Positions 39,958-49,748 of a DNA stretch of 64,000 nt are shown piece after piece (position 1 is the stretch's first letter; each line of letters begins with the position of its first letter). The notes beneath the pieces were generated by a model, which ran no database searches, was not told the origin of the DNA, and saw only the letters and a program-made list of their open reading frames with translations. This DNA is from CAVZLD01 sp963776055. GTDB taxonomy: Bacteria; Planctomycetota; Planctomycetia; Pirellulales; Pirellulaceae. The stretch covers positions 1-64,000 of the forward strand of contig CAVZLD010000009.1 in assembly GCA_963776055.1 (NCBI GenBank), in the 5' to 3' direction. The translations under genes and the position numbers were made by a program.

Positions 39958-41031
39958 TCAGGCTGTGTGATGACGGCGATCGTTTCCGCAACGAAAGCAT
40001 TCGTGCGGATTGTCAAACCCGTACGGATCCTCCGGAAGCTGACCCATCGCGACCTTTTGCTCGCGTGGACGGAACAGCGAGAGACAGTTTGCGGCGATTC
40101 CCTGCAGCTTCTGCGTCTCCTCGTCGGTGATGGGAGTGAACGCCTTGGCGGCCCGGATGCACATGTCCAACTGCGGAAAGAAGGAACACGGGATTGCAGA
40201 TGCCAAATTGGCCTGCGACATCGTCCACCGTAGGAAGAGGTCCAGTTCCTCTTGTTCGTCCGGCCAGCGATACCACCAGGCGCCGTTGGGCTTCGTCCCC
40301 GGATGCCAGGCTCCCTTGGAAATGCTCTTGATCGCGATGATCCCGGCACCCTGTTCTTGCGCCAAATCCAGGACCTCCTTGCCCATGCCGATCGTTTCCT
40401 GTTCGACGAAGTTGATTGGGAACATTACCGTGTCGAACGCAAAGCCTTTCAGCGCTGCGATGGCCGCGCGGGTTGTGTGTGCGGAGAATCCGATGTGCTT
40501 GATGACGCCCGCCTTCTGTGCGTCCAGGATTGTGGCGATGGCACCGTCGTTCTTGTCGAGTGCCTGCTGGACTTCTTGCGGTTCGAAGAGACAGTGCAAT
40601 TGGTATAGGTCGAAGCGATCCGTTTTCAGCCGCTTGAGTGATCGATCTAGCTCCTTCTTTGCACCATCCTTGTCGCGCCGTTTTGTCTTGCACGAGAGGA
40701 AGTACTTGTCGCGGTCGATCCCTTGCAGCCCGATCCCCATGCGGACTTCACATTCGCCATTTGCGCCGTACGCCGGTGCAACGTCGAAATAGTTCAACCC
40801 CTGGTCAAAGACTTCGTGCAGCTTCGCGGTTCCTTCTTCCTGCGAATAGTTCCTCAACGACAAACCGGGAAAGCCCACCGTCGAAATCATGTCGTTGGTA
40901 CGGCCGAGCTTCCGCCGCGGAAATCCTTGGACGATTTCCTCCGTGAAGGAGGCGCTCCGAGCCTTGTCCGTCACAGCGGCAGCGGAAATTACCGAGCCGC
41001 CAACGGCTTTCAAGAATGTTCGTCTCTTCAT
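39958..41031 (-). CDS. Aldo/keto reductase with Tat-type signal
   Basis: 357 residues. The N-terminus MKRRTFLKAVGGSVISAAAV is a twin-arginine-type signal, so it should act in the periplasm. The catalytic tetrad is visible: Asp and Tyr in YFDVAPAYG, Lys in LSCKTKRR, His in LYQLHCL. KHIGFSAHT and the nucleotide-contact region ITDEETQKLQG support the family. The C-terminus has ECFRCGNDR. Periplasmic members like this are common in planctomycetes next to sugar oxidoreductases; the substrate is probably a sugar aldehyde or ketone. Divergent from the DUF1549/1553 gene. Confidence 0.88.
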   Translation of the reverse strand: MKRRTFLKAVGGSVISAAAVTDKARSASFTEEIVQGFPRRKLGRTNDMISTVGFPGLSLRNYSQEEGTAKLHEVFDQGLNYFDVAPAYGANGECEVRMGIGLQGIDRDKYFLSCKTKRRDKDGAKKELDRSLKRLKTDRFDLYQLHCLFEPQEVQQALDKNDGAIATILDAQKAGVIKHIGFSAHTTRAAIAALKGFAFDTVMFPINFVEQETIGMGKEVLDLAQEQGAGIIAIKSISKGAWHPGTKPNGAWWYRWPDEQEELDLFLRWTMSQANLASAIPCSFFPQLDMCIRAAKAFTPITDEETQKLQGIAANCLSLFRPREQKVAMGQLPEDPYGFDNPHECFRCGNDRRHHTA

Positions 41032-41264
41032 CGTCGGTCCTTTTCGCAGAGGTCTGGTTCACACCCGCCTCAGCCGCTATGAACGCTGAGCCGTCCAGCA
41101 TGCATCGTCGCGAGGTCACGAAAGGGAGTCAAGAGCCATCTTCCAGCCGAGTGGCCACGTCGGCTCGACCACGGGCGCGGGCAAACCAAGAAAAAACCGA
41201 CAGCCCATGCGTCCACTCCCAATCCGGGATTCCTGGGTCCACCGCTCCAAGAACAGCCGCCCAG

Positions 41265-41306
41265 GTTACAATGCCTGGAGTGCATTCTCCGATGAGGTAT
41301 TGTAAC
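41265..41306. promoter_or_regulatory. Inverted repeat in the leader of the DUF1549/1553 gene
   Basis: GTTACAAT at 41265-41272 and ATTGTAAC at 41299-41306 form a perfect 8-bp dyad 26 bases apart, the second arm ending one base before the ATG. In mRNA it would hide the ribosome site in a stem-loop; on DNA it could be a split operator. Reading either way is inference. Confidence 0.4.
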
Positions 41307-41307
41307 G

Positions 41308-44205
41308 ATGAAATGCGGAAGCGGATTGGCGGGCGTTGTTCTTTGTGTGGGACTGGTCGCGTCCGATTGCTGCACGGCAAGTGAACCGGGCGTCGATTTC
41401 GCGAAGGAGATACAACCGCTGTTCGCGAAACGTTGCTTTTCATGTCATGGCCCGAATGTCAGCGAAGGGGGCCTGCGGCTCAGCTCGCGGCCGGATGCCT
41501 TGGCGGAATTGGACTCGGGCAGTCGTGCTGATTGTGCCCGGTGACATCGAGTCCAGCGAGATTCTGGTTCGAGTCCGGTCGACGGATGAATTCGAGCGAA
41601 TGCCGCCGGAAGGCAAAGCTCTGTCGTCGCAGGAGGTCGAGTCGCTTGAGAAATGGATCGAGGCGGGTGCTCCGTGGGCCGGCCACTGGGCGTTTGAGAA
41701 GTTGCAGCAACCTCCGGTTCCGCAACCGCGTGATGCTGTCTGGGTGCGCAACCCGATCGATGCGTTTATCCTGGACCGGTTGGAAGCGGCGAATCTGACG
41801 CCTGCCGCACCGGCCGATCGGGTTGCTTTGTTGCGGCGGATGACATTCGACCTGATCGGACTGCCTCCCTCTCCTGCGCAGCTTGATGCATTTCTTGCCG
41901 ACACATCGCCGGATGCGCTCGAAAAGACCATCGATCGACTCCTTGAGTCACCTCAATATGGTGAGAAGTGGGCGCGGCATTGGCTGGACCTTGTACGTTA
42001 CGGCGAAACCAACGGGTACGAACGTGACAGCCACAAGGATTTGATTTGGAAGTACCGGGACTACGTGATCCGCGCACTGAATGAAGACAAACCATACGAC
42101 CGTTTTGTGCTGGAACAACTGGCGGGCGACGAATTGCTCGACAAGACGAGCGACAGCGTCACCGCGACCGGTTTCTACCGGCTCGGGCTGTGGGACGATG
42201 AGCCAGCCGACCGCGAGCTGGCTCGGTACGACTATCTGGACGACATTCTTCGCACCACGGGCGAGACGTTCCTGGGGATGACGATTGGGTGCGCGCCTGT
42301 CACGACCACAAGATTGATCCCGTGACGCAGAAGGACTACTACTCGATGCTGTCCTTCTTTGCGGACATCGCGCCGCATGGTAAGGGCAATACAAATCACG
42401 TGCCCGTGTCGACAGCACAGAGTAGGGCGGACTTCGAGCGGCAACTCGCCGAGAAGCAGGTCCGTGAGAAGCAATACGAGGATCAGATGGCTGCCATCGA
42501 GGCGGAGTTTCTTGCGAAACGGTCAGACGCCTCCTCGGAAGGTGCGCCGCCGGTCGATCGAACCGATCAGTCAGCCGCCACGGGATCGAGCCGCGTGGTC
42601 CTTTTGGCTGATTCGCGGGAACGCGGCCAGCAGTGGGAATTCACGACCGACCCGCCCGCAGAACACTGGTTCGAGATCGCCTTCGACGATCGTTCGTGGA
42701 AGCGAGGCGAAGCGGGGTTTGGGGTTCGCGGAACGCCCGGCAGCGTTGTGCGAACCGACTGGCAAGGCGAGGAGATCTGGCTGCGCAAAGACTTTGGCCT
42801 GATGCGGATTCCCACCCGATTGATCCTCACGATCCATCACGATGAAGACGCGGAGATTTACCTGAACGGGAAACAGATCGCTCGGCGGTCCGGTTACGTC
42901 ACCGACTATCAACAACTGGACGTGACCGCGGAGTCATTCGATGTGTTGCAGACCGGACGCAACACCCTGGCGATCCACTGCCGCCACACCCGCGGAGGTC
43001 AGTACATCGACGCCGGATTGACCGCCGACTTTCGCACAAACTCGATCGAGGAGCGACTACGGCGGCATGGCGCGGAGACGCTCGGTGAGGCCAAGTGGGC
43101 GAAATGGCAGCAGTTGCGGCAGAAGTTAAGCGAAAGTCGATCTGCTCCGTTGGAATCGAAGACGGAGTATGTCATGGCCGTTTCGGAGCGAGGGACCAAT
43201 CAGACGTGGATTCTGGGCCGGGGGAACCCGAGGATGCGTGGGGAAGAAGTTGTCCCAGCCTTTCCCCAGGTGTTTTCTCCGCCGACGGTTGAAGTCCCCG
43301 AGGAGTATCGGAACGGCTCGAGCTCTGGCAAACGACGCGTGTTGGCCGAATGGATTGTCAGCCCCGACAACCCCGTGGCGGCGCGGGTGATTGTGAATCG
43401 CGTCTGGCAGCACCACTTCGGGCGAGGAATCGTCCGCACGACCAGTGACTTCGGATTCCAGGGCAGCCCGCCATCGCACCCCCAGTTGCTAGACTGGCTG
43501 GCTTGTCGGCTGATGGCAGACGGATGGCGGCTCAAGCCACTGCATCGATTGATCATGCTTTCGGCAACTTATCAGATGTCGTCGCAGAGTGATGCGATCG
43601 CACTGGCGCAAGATCCGACGAACGAGTTGTTCTGGCGTTTTAACATGCGGAGGTTGACCGCCGAGGAAATGCGCGACTCGATCCTGGACGTCAGCGGTAC
43701 GTTGAATCTCAAGATGTTCGGTCCCAGCATCTATCCGCCGCTGCCGGCGGAGGTGCTCGCCACCGCTTCGCGTCCCGAAGATGCCTGGGGGCACTCGTCC
43801 CCGGAAGAGGCTGCGCGACGCACGATCTATGTTCACGTCAAGCGGTCCCTCCGTCCGCCGATGTTGACGAACTTTGATGCTCCTGATAGCGACACAACCT
43901 GCCCCGTGCGATTATCGACAACCGTTCCCACGCAGGCGCTGGGAATGCTGAACAGCCGTTTCTTGAACGAGCAGGCCGCCAAGCTCGCGGCGCGACTGCA
44001 GCAGGAGTATCCGCAGGACGTCCATGCGCAGGTGGCCGAGGCGATTCGACGAGTTACGGCGCGAACACCGGAGGAGGATGAAATCCGCGAGGATGTCACC
44101 TTCCTCCAGGAGCTTGCCGCTCACCAAGATCTGTCGTTGGAGGAAGCTCTACAGCATTACGCGCTGTTGATGTTGAATACGAACGAGTTTGTCTACTTGG
44201 ATTGA
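41308..44205 (+). CDS. DUF1549/DUF1553 planctomycete cytochrome c-like protein (two frameshifts)
   Basis: About 965 residues when joined. Signal peptide (SGLAGVVLCVGLVASDCCTA), then the planctomycete cytochrome C domain with heme motif CFSCHGPN. An extra base near 41530 precedes IVPGDIESSEILVRVRSTDE. DUF1549 follows: NPIDAFILDRLEAANLTPA, RMTFDLIGLPPSPAQLDAFL and RHWLDLVRYGETNGYERD. A second break near 42288 interrupts the motif that reads CHDHKIDPVTQKDYYSM afterwards. A central beta-sandwich (ILTIHHDEDAEIYLNGKQIA) precedes DUF1553 (NPVAARVIVNRVWQHHFGRG, SDFGFQGSPPSHPQLLDWLA). The family is abundant in planctomycetes, secreted, and proposed to take part in polysaccharide or electron-transfer chemistry; the role is not established. 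Confidence 0.85.
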
Positions 44206-44281
44206 CAAACTCCGAAAAGTTCTGGGCTGCGACCGCTTCGCTGTGGGAGCGGTGGCGACTCACGATGGAGACCATACAATC

Positions 44282-45754
44282 ATGACCAGCTCACCGGCGC
44301 ACGGTGCAAGTTTCTGTCGCAGGACGCGACGCGAATTCCTCTGGCAGGCGGGCGGCCAATTCACGGCGCTGCCGCTTCTGGCTCTATTGACTCAGGATGG
44401 TTTTCTTGAGCGGCAAGTGATGGCGGCGGATGGAGTCTCGGCGTACCAAAATCCGCTGGCTCCCAAAAGACCGCATTTTGCCGCAAAGGCCAAGAGCGTC
44501 ATTTTTCTGTTCATGTATGGCGGGCCGAGTCACATCGACACGTTTGACTACAAGCCTGCGATGTACGGCATGGACGGAAAAACGGTCGAAGTGAAAACAT
44601 TCGGTCGTGGGGGACACAAGAACACCGGTCGCATTGTCGAACCGCGCTGGAAATTCCAGCAGTATGGCGAATGCGGAAAATGGATCAGCGACCTGTTTCC
44701 GCACCTGGGCACGTGTGTCGACGACATCGCCTTCCTGCACTCGATGACTGCCGATTCGCCGATTCACGGTTCCGCGATGCTCATGATGAACTCCGGCAAG
44801 ATTCTCAGCGGAAGTCCTGCACTCGGATCCTGGGTCAGCTATGGTCTTGGCAGCGAGAACGAGAATCTTCCGGCTTTTGTCGTGATGCTCGATCGGACAG
44901 GCGGGCCGATTAGCGGCGCGAAGAACTGGTCCAGCGGATACATGCCCGCCTCGTATCAGGGGGTCGTGATGCGTTCGGCCGGAGCACCGATCTTGGACCT
45001 GCAACCGCCGGCCGGTATGAGTCGCTCCACGCAACGTGCCGTACTCGATCGCCTGATGATGAAGAACCGTCAACATCAATTGCAGCGGATGGACAACTCC
45101 GAGTTAGAAGCCAGGATTGCGAGCTACGAATTGGCTTGGAAGATGCAACAGCACGCCCCCGAGGCGGTGGATGTGTCGGACGAGACCGCCGAAACGCAGC
45201 AGCTGTACGGCATGCAGCATCCGCGAACGCAGGATTTCGCCCGCAAATGCATCTTGGCCCGCCGGCTTGTCGAACGCGGGGTGCGTTTCGTCCAGATCTA
45301 CTCCGGTGGTAACCATAACGATGCGAACTGGGATGCCCACGGGGATCTTGTGAAGAACCACAGCTATCACGCGGGCAATACCGATCAGCCGATTGCCGGT
45401 CTTCTCAAGGACTTGAAACGTCGCAATTTACTCGACGAAACACTCGTCATCTGGGGAGGAGAATTTGGCCGTCAGCCGACCGCCGAGTACGCCGAAGGCA
45501 CGGGGCGCGATCACAATGCGTACGGCTTCACGATGTGGGTCGCCGGAGGGGGGATTCGCGGCGGTACGAGCATCGGCGCGACGGACGAACTGGGGTCCGC
45601 GGCGGCAGAACGGCCACTGCACGTGAAACAGCTTCACGCGACGATTCTGCACCAATTGGGGCTCGATCCCAACCGGCTCTCCTATTTCTACGGCGGGCTC
45701 GATCAGAAACTCGTGGGCGTCGAACACGTCGAACCAATCCACGAGATCACCTAG
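44282..45754 (+). CDS. DUF1501 protein (Tat-exported)
   Basis: About 490 residues from ATG 44282. The N-terminus (CRRTRREFLWQAGGQFTALP) is a Tat-like RR-FL signal. Family motifs: VIFLFMYGGPSHIDTFDYKP, DDIAFLHSMTADSPIHGSAM, ARRLVERGVRFVQIYSGGNH, NWDAHGDL and TLVIWGGEFGRQPTAEY, then GRDHNAYGFTMWVAGGGIRG. These metal-like Asp/His positions recall the alkaline phosphatase/sulfatase superfamily, to which DUF1501 is related. DUF1501 and DUF1553 genes are almost always adjacent in planctomycetes, as here (77 bp apart), implying a joint function, still unknown. Confidence 0.9.
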   Translation: MTSSPAHGASFCRRTRREFLWQAGGQFTALPLLALLTQDGFLERQVMAADGVSAYQNPLAPKRPHFAAKAKSVIFLFMYGGPSHIDTFDYKPAMYGMDGKTVEVKTFGRGGHKNTGRIVEPRWKFQQYGECGKWISDLFPHLGTCVDDIAFLHSMTADSPIHGSAMLMMNSGKILSGSPALGSWVSYGLGSENENLPAFVVMLDRTGGPISGAKNWSSGYMPASYQGVVMRSAGAPILDLQPPAGMSRSTQRAVLDRLMMKNRQHQLQRMDNSELEARIASYELAWKMQQHAPEAVDVSDETAETQQLYGMQHPRTQDFARKCILARRLVERGVRFVQIYSGGNHNDANWDAHGDLVKNHSYHAGNTDQPIAGLLKDLKRRNLLDETLVIWGGEFGRQPTAEYAEGTGRDHNAYGFTMWVAGGGIRGGTSIGATDELGSAAAERPLHVKQLHATILHQLGLDPNRLSYFYGGLDQKLVGVEHVEPIHEIT

Positions 45755-46032
45755 TGAAATGGCCCTCCCGCCCGTCCTGGAATCGCCTTCCATACCGTTG
45801 TGGGACAGGCTTCCAGCCTGTCTCGTACGCCGGGCTTCCAGCCCGTACTCCCAAACCGTCTTCCTCACCTACCATCTCCCTACCATCTCACCTACTTCCA
45901 GCCCGTGTTCCCAAACCTGCCTCTTGCATCATCGTGTTGCGATGGACCGGAGGGCAGGATAGAACATGGTGGTCTGTGCGGACGCATGGGGGAGCACATC
46001 ACCGTGGCAACGAATACCATTCGCGAGGTTGG
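45755..46032. repeat. Intergenic GGCTTCCAGCC repeat copies before the DUF1080 gene
   Basis: GTGGGACAGGCTTCCAGCCTGTCTC is at about 45800-45824, CGGGCTTCCAGCCCGT at 45831-45846 and CTTCCAGCCCGT at about 45895-45906: members of the same family as at 23701 and 35592, here in opposite orientation. The remaining bases up to 46032 are leader sequence without a clear promoter. Confidence 0.65.
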
Positions 46033-46878
46033 ATGATGAAGATAGATCGAATTCGATTCTGCAAAGTTTTGAATGATCGCCGGTGGGTTGCAACAAGTCT
46101 GATTGGGTGGCTGTTGCTGTTCTGGCTCAGCGGCCCTCTGGTGACAGGGGCGGCGGAATTGGTGCCTGGCAAGACGCAGCCGGATGTGATGGGCTACAAA
46201 GACACGCCCAAACTGCCGTGGTGCGATTATCACAAACATGATCCCGACCGACCGTTGCCGCCGATGGTCGAGCCCGCCGATCGGAAGCTGCCGGTACCAC
46301 CGCCGTCGGATGCAATCGTGCTATTCGACGGCAAGGACCTCACGCATTGGCAGCCCACCTCCTGGAAGCTGGAGAACGGGTATCTTGAGGTCACCGAGCA
46401 GGACTTGGTGACGCGTGACGAATTCGGAGATATCCAGTTGCACGTCGAGTGGATGGCTCCTGATCCACCGCAGGGCCATCCGATGAGTCGTGGCAACAGC
46501 GGCGTGTTGTTGATGCAGCGTTACGAGTTACAGATTTTTGATTCCTACAGCGAGAAGCTCTACGCCGACGGTCAGTGCGCGGCCGTTTACGGTGAGACGC
46601 CGCCGCTCGTGAATGCCAGTCGGAAACCGGGGCAGTGGCAGAGCTTTGACATCGTTTTTCTTGCGCCGGTTTTTGACGGAGAGCAGGTGCAACGACCCGC
46701 CAGAATCACGGTGTTCCATAATGGAGTTTTGGTGCAGCACAACACGGAAATCCACGGCTCGATCGCTCACCAGAACATCTTGCCCTATCAGCCGCATCCG
46801 CCTCGTCAACCGCTGGCACTGCAGGGACATGGAAATCCGGTGCGGTTTCGAAATGTCTGGCTCCGACAGCTTGACTAG
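46033..46878 (+). CDS. DUF1080 protein (3-keto-disaccharide hydrolase fold)
   Basis: 281 residues from the double ATG at 46033/46036 (GAGGTTGG upstream). An N-terminal hydrophobic helix (LIGWLLLFWLSGPLVTGAA) is the export signal. The concanavalin-like fold is marked by VLFDGKDLTHWQPTSWKLEN, FGDIQLHVEWMAPDPPQGHP, RGNSGVLLMQRYELQIFDSY, CAAVYGETPPLVNASRKPGQ and LQGHGNPVRFRNVWLRQ. DUF1080 members include 3-keto-disaccharide hydrolases that cleave oxidised disaccharides. The TIM-barrel isomerase gene 50 bp downstream and the periplasmic aldo/keto reductase nearby fit a 3-keto-sugar route. Substrate not demonstrated. Confidence 0.85.
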   Translation: MMKIDRIRFCKVLNDRRWVATSLIGWLLLFWLSGPLVTGAAELVPGKTQPDVMGYKDTPKLPWCDYHKHDPDRPLPPMVEPADRKLPVPPPSDAIVLFDGKDLTHWQPTSWKLENGYLEVTEQDLVTRDEFGDIQLHVEWMAPDPPQGHPMSRGNSGVLLMQRYELQIFDSYSEKLYADGQCAAVYGETPPLVNASRKPGQWQSFDIVFLAPVFDGEQVQRPARITVFHNGVLVQHNTEIHGSIAHQNILPYQPHPPRQPLALQGHGNPVRFRNVWLRQLD

Positions 46879-46928
46879 AGGTAATTCTGCGAACCTGTTT
46901 TTCACGCACCGTAGACCGGGATTCTTGC

Positions 46929-47846
46929 ATGACGGATCACTTGGAATTGTCGCGGAGGCAGCTCTTTGCTGCTGCAGGAACCAGCATTTTTTCGGGCGCG
47001 TTTCTTCGAGCTCGTCGGTTGCTGGCCGATCCAACTCGGTCGTATCCGATCGGCATTTGTGACTGGACGTTGGGGCGGACACAAGACCCCACCGTTTTTG
47101 CGTTGGCTCGAGAGATCGGTGTGGACGGCGTCCAGGTGAGCTTCGGTTCCGAGGAGGAGTCGCACGATTTGCGAAAGGCCGAAGTCCGTAGCCAGTTTGC
47201 GGCAGCCGCTCGGCAGCAGGAACTGCAGATCTGTTCGCTCGGAATGGGCGTACTGAATGAGGTTCCGTACGCCGATGAGGATCGAGCCGAGCGGTGGGTC
47301 GCAGAATGTATTGATGTCATGGGGCAAATGCAGCCAAACCCGCGGATTGTGTTGCTTGCTTTCTTCGGCAAGGGTGATCTGCGAGACGATCGGGCCCGGC
47401 AGCAGCGGGTTATTCAACGGCTGAAGAACGTCTGTCCCGCAGCGGAAGCGGCGGGAGTCGTCCTTGGTTTTGAGTCCTGGCTGAACGTCGACGACCATCT
47501 GCGGATTCTCGATGCGGTCGGCTCGCCGGCACTGCAAGTGTATTACGATGTGGCGAATATGACCGAACGGGGATACGACATCTGGAAAGAGATTCGCCAG
47601 TTGGGGGCCGCACGGATTTGCCAGATCCACGCGAAAGAAAATGGAAATCTGCTGGGCCAGGGACGGGTCGATTTCAAGAAGCTGAAGCAGGTGTTGGAAG
47701 AGATCGGCTGGCAAGGGTGGCTCGTCATAGAAGGAGCGACCACTACCGATCGATCCCTCGTCGATTGTCAGCGACTGAATCAGCAGTACCTTCGTTCGGT
47801 GTTTCCTGCTCCGATCGCGGCTGATTACGATCGTGTCGAGCCATAG
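46929..47846 (+). CDS. TIM-barrel sugar-phosphate isomerase/epimerase family protein
   Basis: 305 residues. A signal-like N-terminus (ELSRRQLFAAAGTSIFSGAF, Tat-like SRRQLF) suggests export. Xylose isomerase-like TIM barrel: GICDWTLGR, AREIGVDGVQVSFGSEEESH, LGMGVLNEVPYADEDRAERW, VVLGFESWLNVDDHLRILDA (metal Glu), QVYYDVANMTERGYD (metal Asp), CQIHAKENGN (His/Glu) and WLVIEGATTTD (last metal Glu). The metal site therefore looks complete. Together with DUF1080 it may rearrange or split a 3-keto sugar outside the cytoplasm. Confidence 0.85.
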   Translation: MTDHLELSRRQLFAAAGTSIFSGAFLRARRLLADPTRSYPIGICDWTLGRTQDPTVFALAREIGVDGVQVSFGSEEESHDLRKAEVRSQFAAAARQQELQICSLGMGVLNEVPYADEDRAERWVAECIDVMGQMQPNPRIVLLAFFGKGDLRDDRARQQRVIQRLKNVCPAAEAAGVVLGFESWLNVDDHLRILDAVGSPALQVYYDVANMTERGYDIWKEIRQLGAARICQIHAKENGNLLGQGRVDFKKLKQVLEEIGWQGWLVIEGATTTDRSLVDCQRLNQQYLRSVFPAPIAADYDRVEP

Positions 47847-47938
47847 TGTGAGCGCCCCCACGATGCCAGGATGGCATTCTTCGGCGAAGACCGATAGCAA
47901 CGAGAATCGTCCTACTTAAAGAAATGGAGATAGATGTC

Positions 47939-48427
47939 ATGCAGGCAAAAGACGCGATCCGGCAGGTTGTGGAGTTCTGCCATACCGTCACGCAAATGTA
48001 TGTGGCAGATCTGAACCAGTCCGACTTGCTGGTGCGCTCCGTGCCAGGTTCCAATCACATTGCTTGGCAAATGGGGCATTTGATTATCGCCAATCGCATG
48101 ATGCTGGACTCGATGGGATATCCGGCTCCGGAACTGCCGGAATCTTGGCAGGGTGCTTACGCCCAGGAAACGGCGAGCGAGGATGATCCGAGTCGTTTTG
48201 CCAGCAAAGGTGAGTACTTGGCTTTGGCCGAGCAAATGAAGTTGGCCACGTTGGCGGCGATTGACGCCACGCCCGAGGAAACGCTTGATGCGCCGGGTCC
48301 CGAGGCAATGCGCGAGTATGCTCCCACGGTAGCCTCGGTGCTCACGCTCATGGGGACGCATTGGCTGATGCACGCCGGTCAATTCGTTCCCATTCGTCGC
48401 AAAGTGGGAAAGCCGCCGCTCTTCTGA
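47939..48427 (+). CDS. DinB-like four-helix protein
   Basis: About 162 residues from ATG 47939 (GGAGATAG upstream; an ATG at 47924 is in frame). Helical throughout, with the His positions expected for a DinB/YfiT metal site: SNHIAWQMGHLIIANRMML and LMGTHWLMHAGQFVPIRR. The proteins are small metal-binding enzymes, often thiol-dependent transferases or hydrolases; the exact reaction is unknown. It follows the TIM-barrel gene by about 90 bp but has its own leader, so may be transcribed alone. Confidence 0.8.
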   Translation: MQAKDAIRQVVEFCHTVTQMYVADLNQSDLLVRSVPGSNHIAWQMGHLIIANRMMLDSMGYPAPELPESWQGAYAQETASEDDPSRFASKGEYLALAEQMKLATLAAIDATPEETLDAPGPEAMREYAPTVASVLTLMGTHWLMHAGQFVPIRRKVGKPPLF

Positions 48428-48710
48428 TGCGGGCAGCGAAATGGCCGAGCGCGGTGCGATATCGGGCCCTACGGGCTGTCTGTTCTGAGCGGGTGATTTT
48501 GCGCGGCACAGCCTGAGTCCAGCTGACTTGTTGGTCCACGCTCTTCGTAATTGGTGGGCATTCGCTTTCGCTCTGCCCACTCTACCAGCTACCAGCCTCG
48601 TTCTGCCCACACTGCGATTCGTGCGTTGCGGCCGTGCCTCGTCCGCCAGAGAGCGTGTCACCTCGATTGAGACCAGGATCCCGTGCGCACGGAACGTCGC
48701 GCGGGTCTTT
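48428..48710. repeat. Intergenic repeat (TTGGTGGGCATTCGC...GCCCAC) region
   Basis: TTGGTGGGCATTCGCTTTCG with CTCTGCCCACTCTACC lies at about 48549-48586, and a second half copy (TTCTGCCCACACTGCG) at about 48600-48616. It is the same family as 49932-50200 and 7850-8066. No gene is supported in this 283-bp gap between the convergent DinB and secretin-like genes. Confidence 0.65.
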
Positions 48711-49748
48711 TCAGCGAGTGATTTCAGCGCGGACCAACATCACGAATTCCCGCCATCCGTGCTCTGTTTGATAGACCGTGCCACCAATTAGCGCGATCTC
48801 TTCGCTCTTGAGGGTCACTGTCGTTTGGAGATTCACAGAATGAATGACCGGCATGCGGATTTCGCCGCCGTCGGGTTCGACCGATAACGGTGTCCCCTCG
48901 TCTTCCGGGCCGAGGTGCGAACGTTCCAGGTCGATTTCCATAATGATCGATCCTTGGTCGGTAACTCGGCATGTAACGCCGATCAGCGTACCGACATTTT
49001 CGAGCTGAATGGTGTTTGACACACTGCCACGGCTGTTCGCTCTTCCGGTAATGCGTGGGACGCGCTGCCCGATTTGGAGGAATGCGGGCTGATTGTCAAC
49101 AACGAGGAGTTCGGGTCGCGCGAGGACTCGCAACTCGCCGCGCTCTCGAAGCTCCTGAATCACTTGATTTAGGTCACCATCCGATACGCGATACGCGGCC
49201 GTGGCGCCGGCTCCGTCCTCTGGCGGTTCCGGAAGCGCGACTTCGGCGAGCAACGTCTTCAGCCGAATCTGGGGCTGGGGCTGGTCGAGCTGGCCAAGGA
49301 TGGAGTGAATTTCCTCCAATTGTTCTTCCGTGCCGCGGATCAGCAGGCTGTTGGTGATTGCATCGGGGATGACATCCGCGACCAACTGATCAGTTTTGGC
49401 CTGGAGTTTCTCGAGCCACTGCTGCAGCAACTTGGAGGTGTCGACTGCGGGGACATGCTGCAATCGCAAGACCACCGATTTCCGCCCGACAATTCTGGCA
49501 GGTCGAGGTGCGCGGTCTGCCGATGGCGCGTTGCGGGGTTCATTCGCACGTTCGGACCGGCGCAGCGCAGGAACGGGGCGACCGTCGGAGTCGCGTTGAT
49601 TCGGAGTTGTTCGTCGCACGCGAAATGGCCGCTGCCGTGCGCTTTGCTGCAACTCGGGTGCATTGCCGATCTGTCGTACGTCCAGCGGGGCGGCTCCGGG
49701 GATCGTCAGTAACAGTGTCAGCCCCAGGGGAAGAAAGGAAACGAACAT
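48711..49748 (-). CDS. Secretin-like protein (short, GspD/PilQ-type C-terminal domain)
   Basis: 345 residues from ATG 49748 (AAGGGGG upstream), with signal peptide VSFLPLGLTLLLTIPGAAP. An N1/NolW-type domain (VVLRLQHVPAVDTSKLLQQW, NSLLIRGTEEQLEEIHSIL, GQLDQPQPQIRLKTLLAEVA; about 130-235) is followed by a secretin core: VLARPELLVVDNQPAFLQIG, VPRITGR, NVGTLIGVTCRVTDQGSIIM and QTTVTLKSEEIALIGGTVY. Full secretins are much longer, so this is a reduced form, common in planctomycetes in many copies. No other secretion-system gene is adjacent, so its partner is unknown. Confidence 0.8.
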   Translation of the reverse strand: MFVSFLPLGLTLLLTIPGAAPLDVRQIGNAPELQQSARQRPFRVRRTTPNQRDSDGRPVPALRRSERANEPRNAPSADRAPRPARIVGRKSVVLRLQHVPAVDTSKLLQQWLEKLQAKTDQLVADVIPDAITNSLLIRGTEEQLEEIHSILGQLDQPQPQIRLKTLLAEVALPEPPEDGAGATAAYRVSDGDLNQVIQELRERGELRVLARPELLVVDNQPAFLQIGQRVPRITGRANSRGSVSNTIQLENVGTLIGVTCRVTDQGSIIMEIDLERSHLGPEDEGTPLSVEPDGGEIRMPVIHSVNLQTTVTLKSEEIALIGGTVYQTEHGWREFVMLVRAEITR

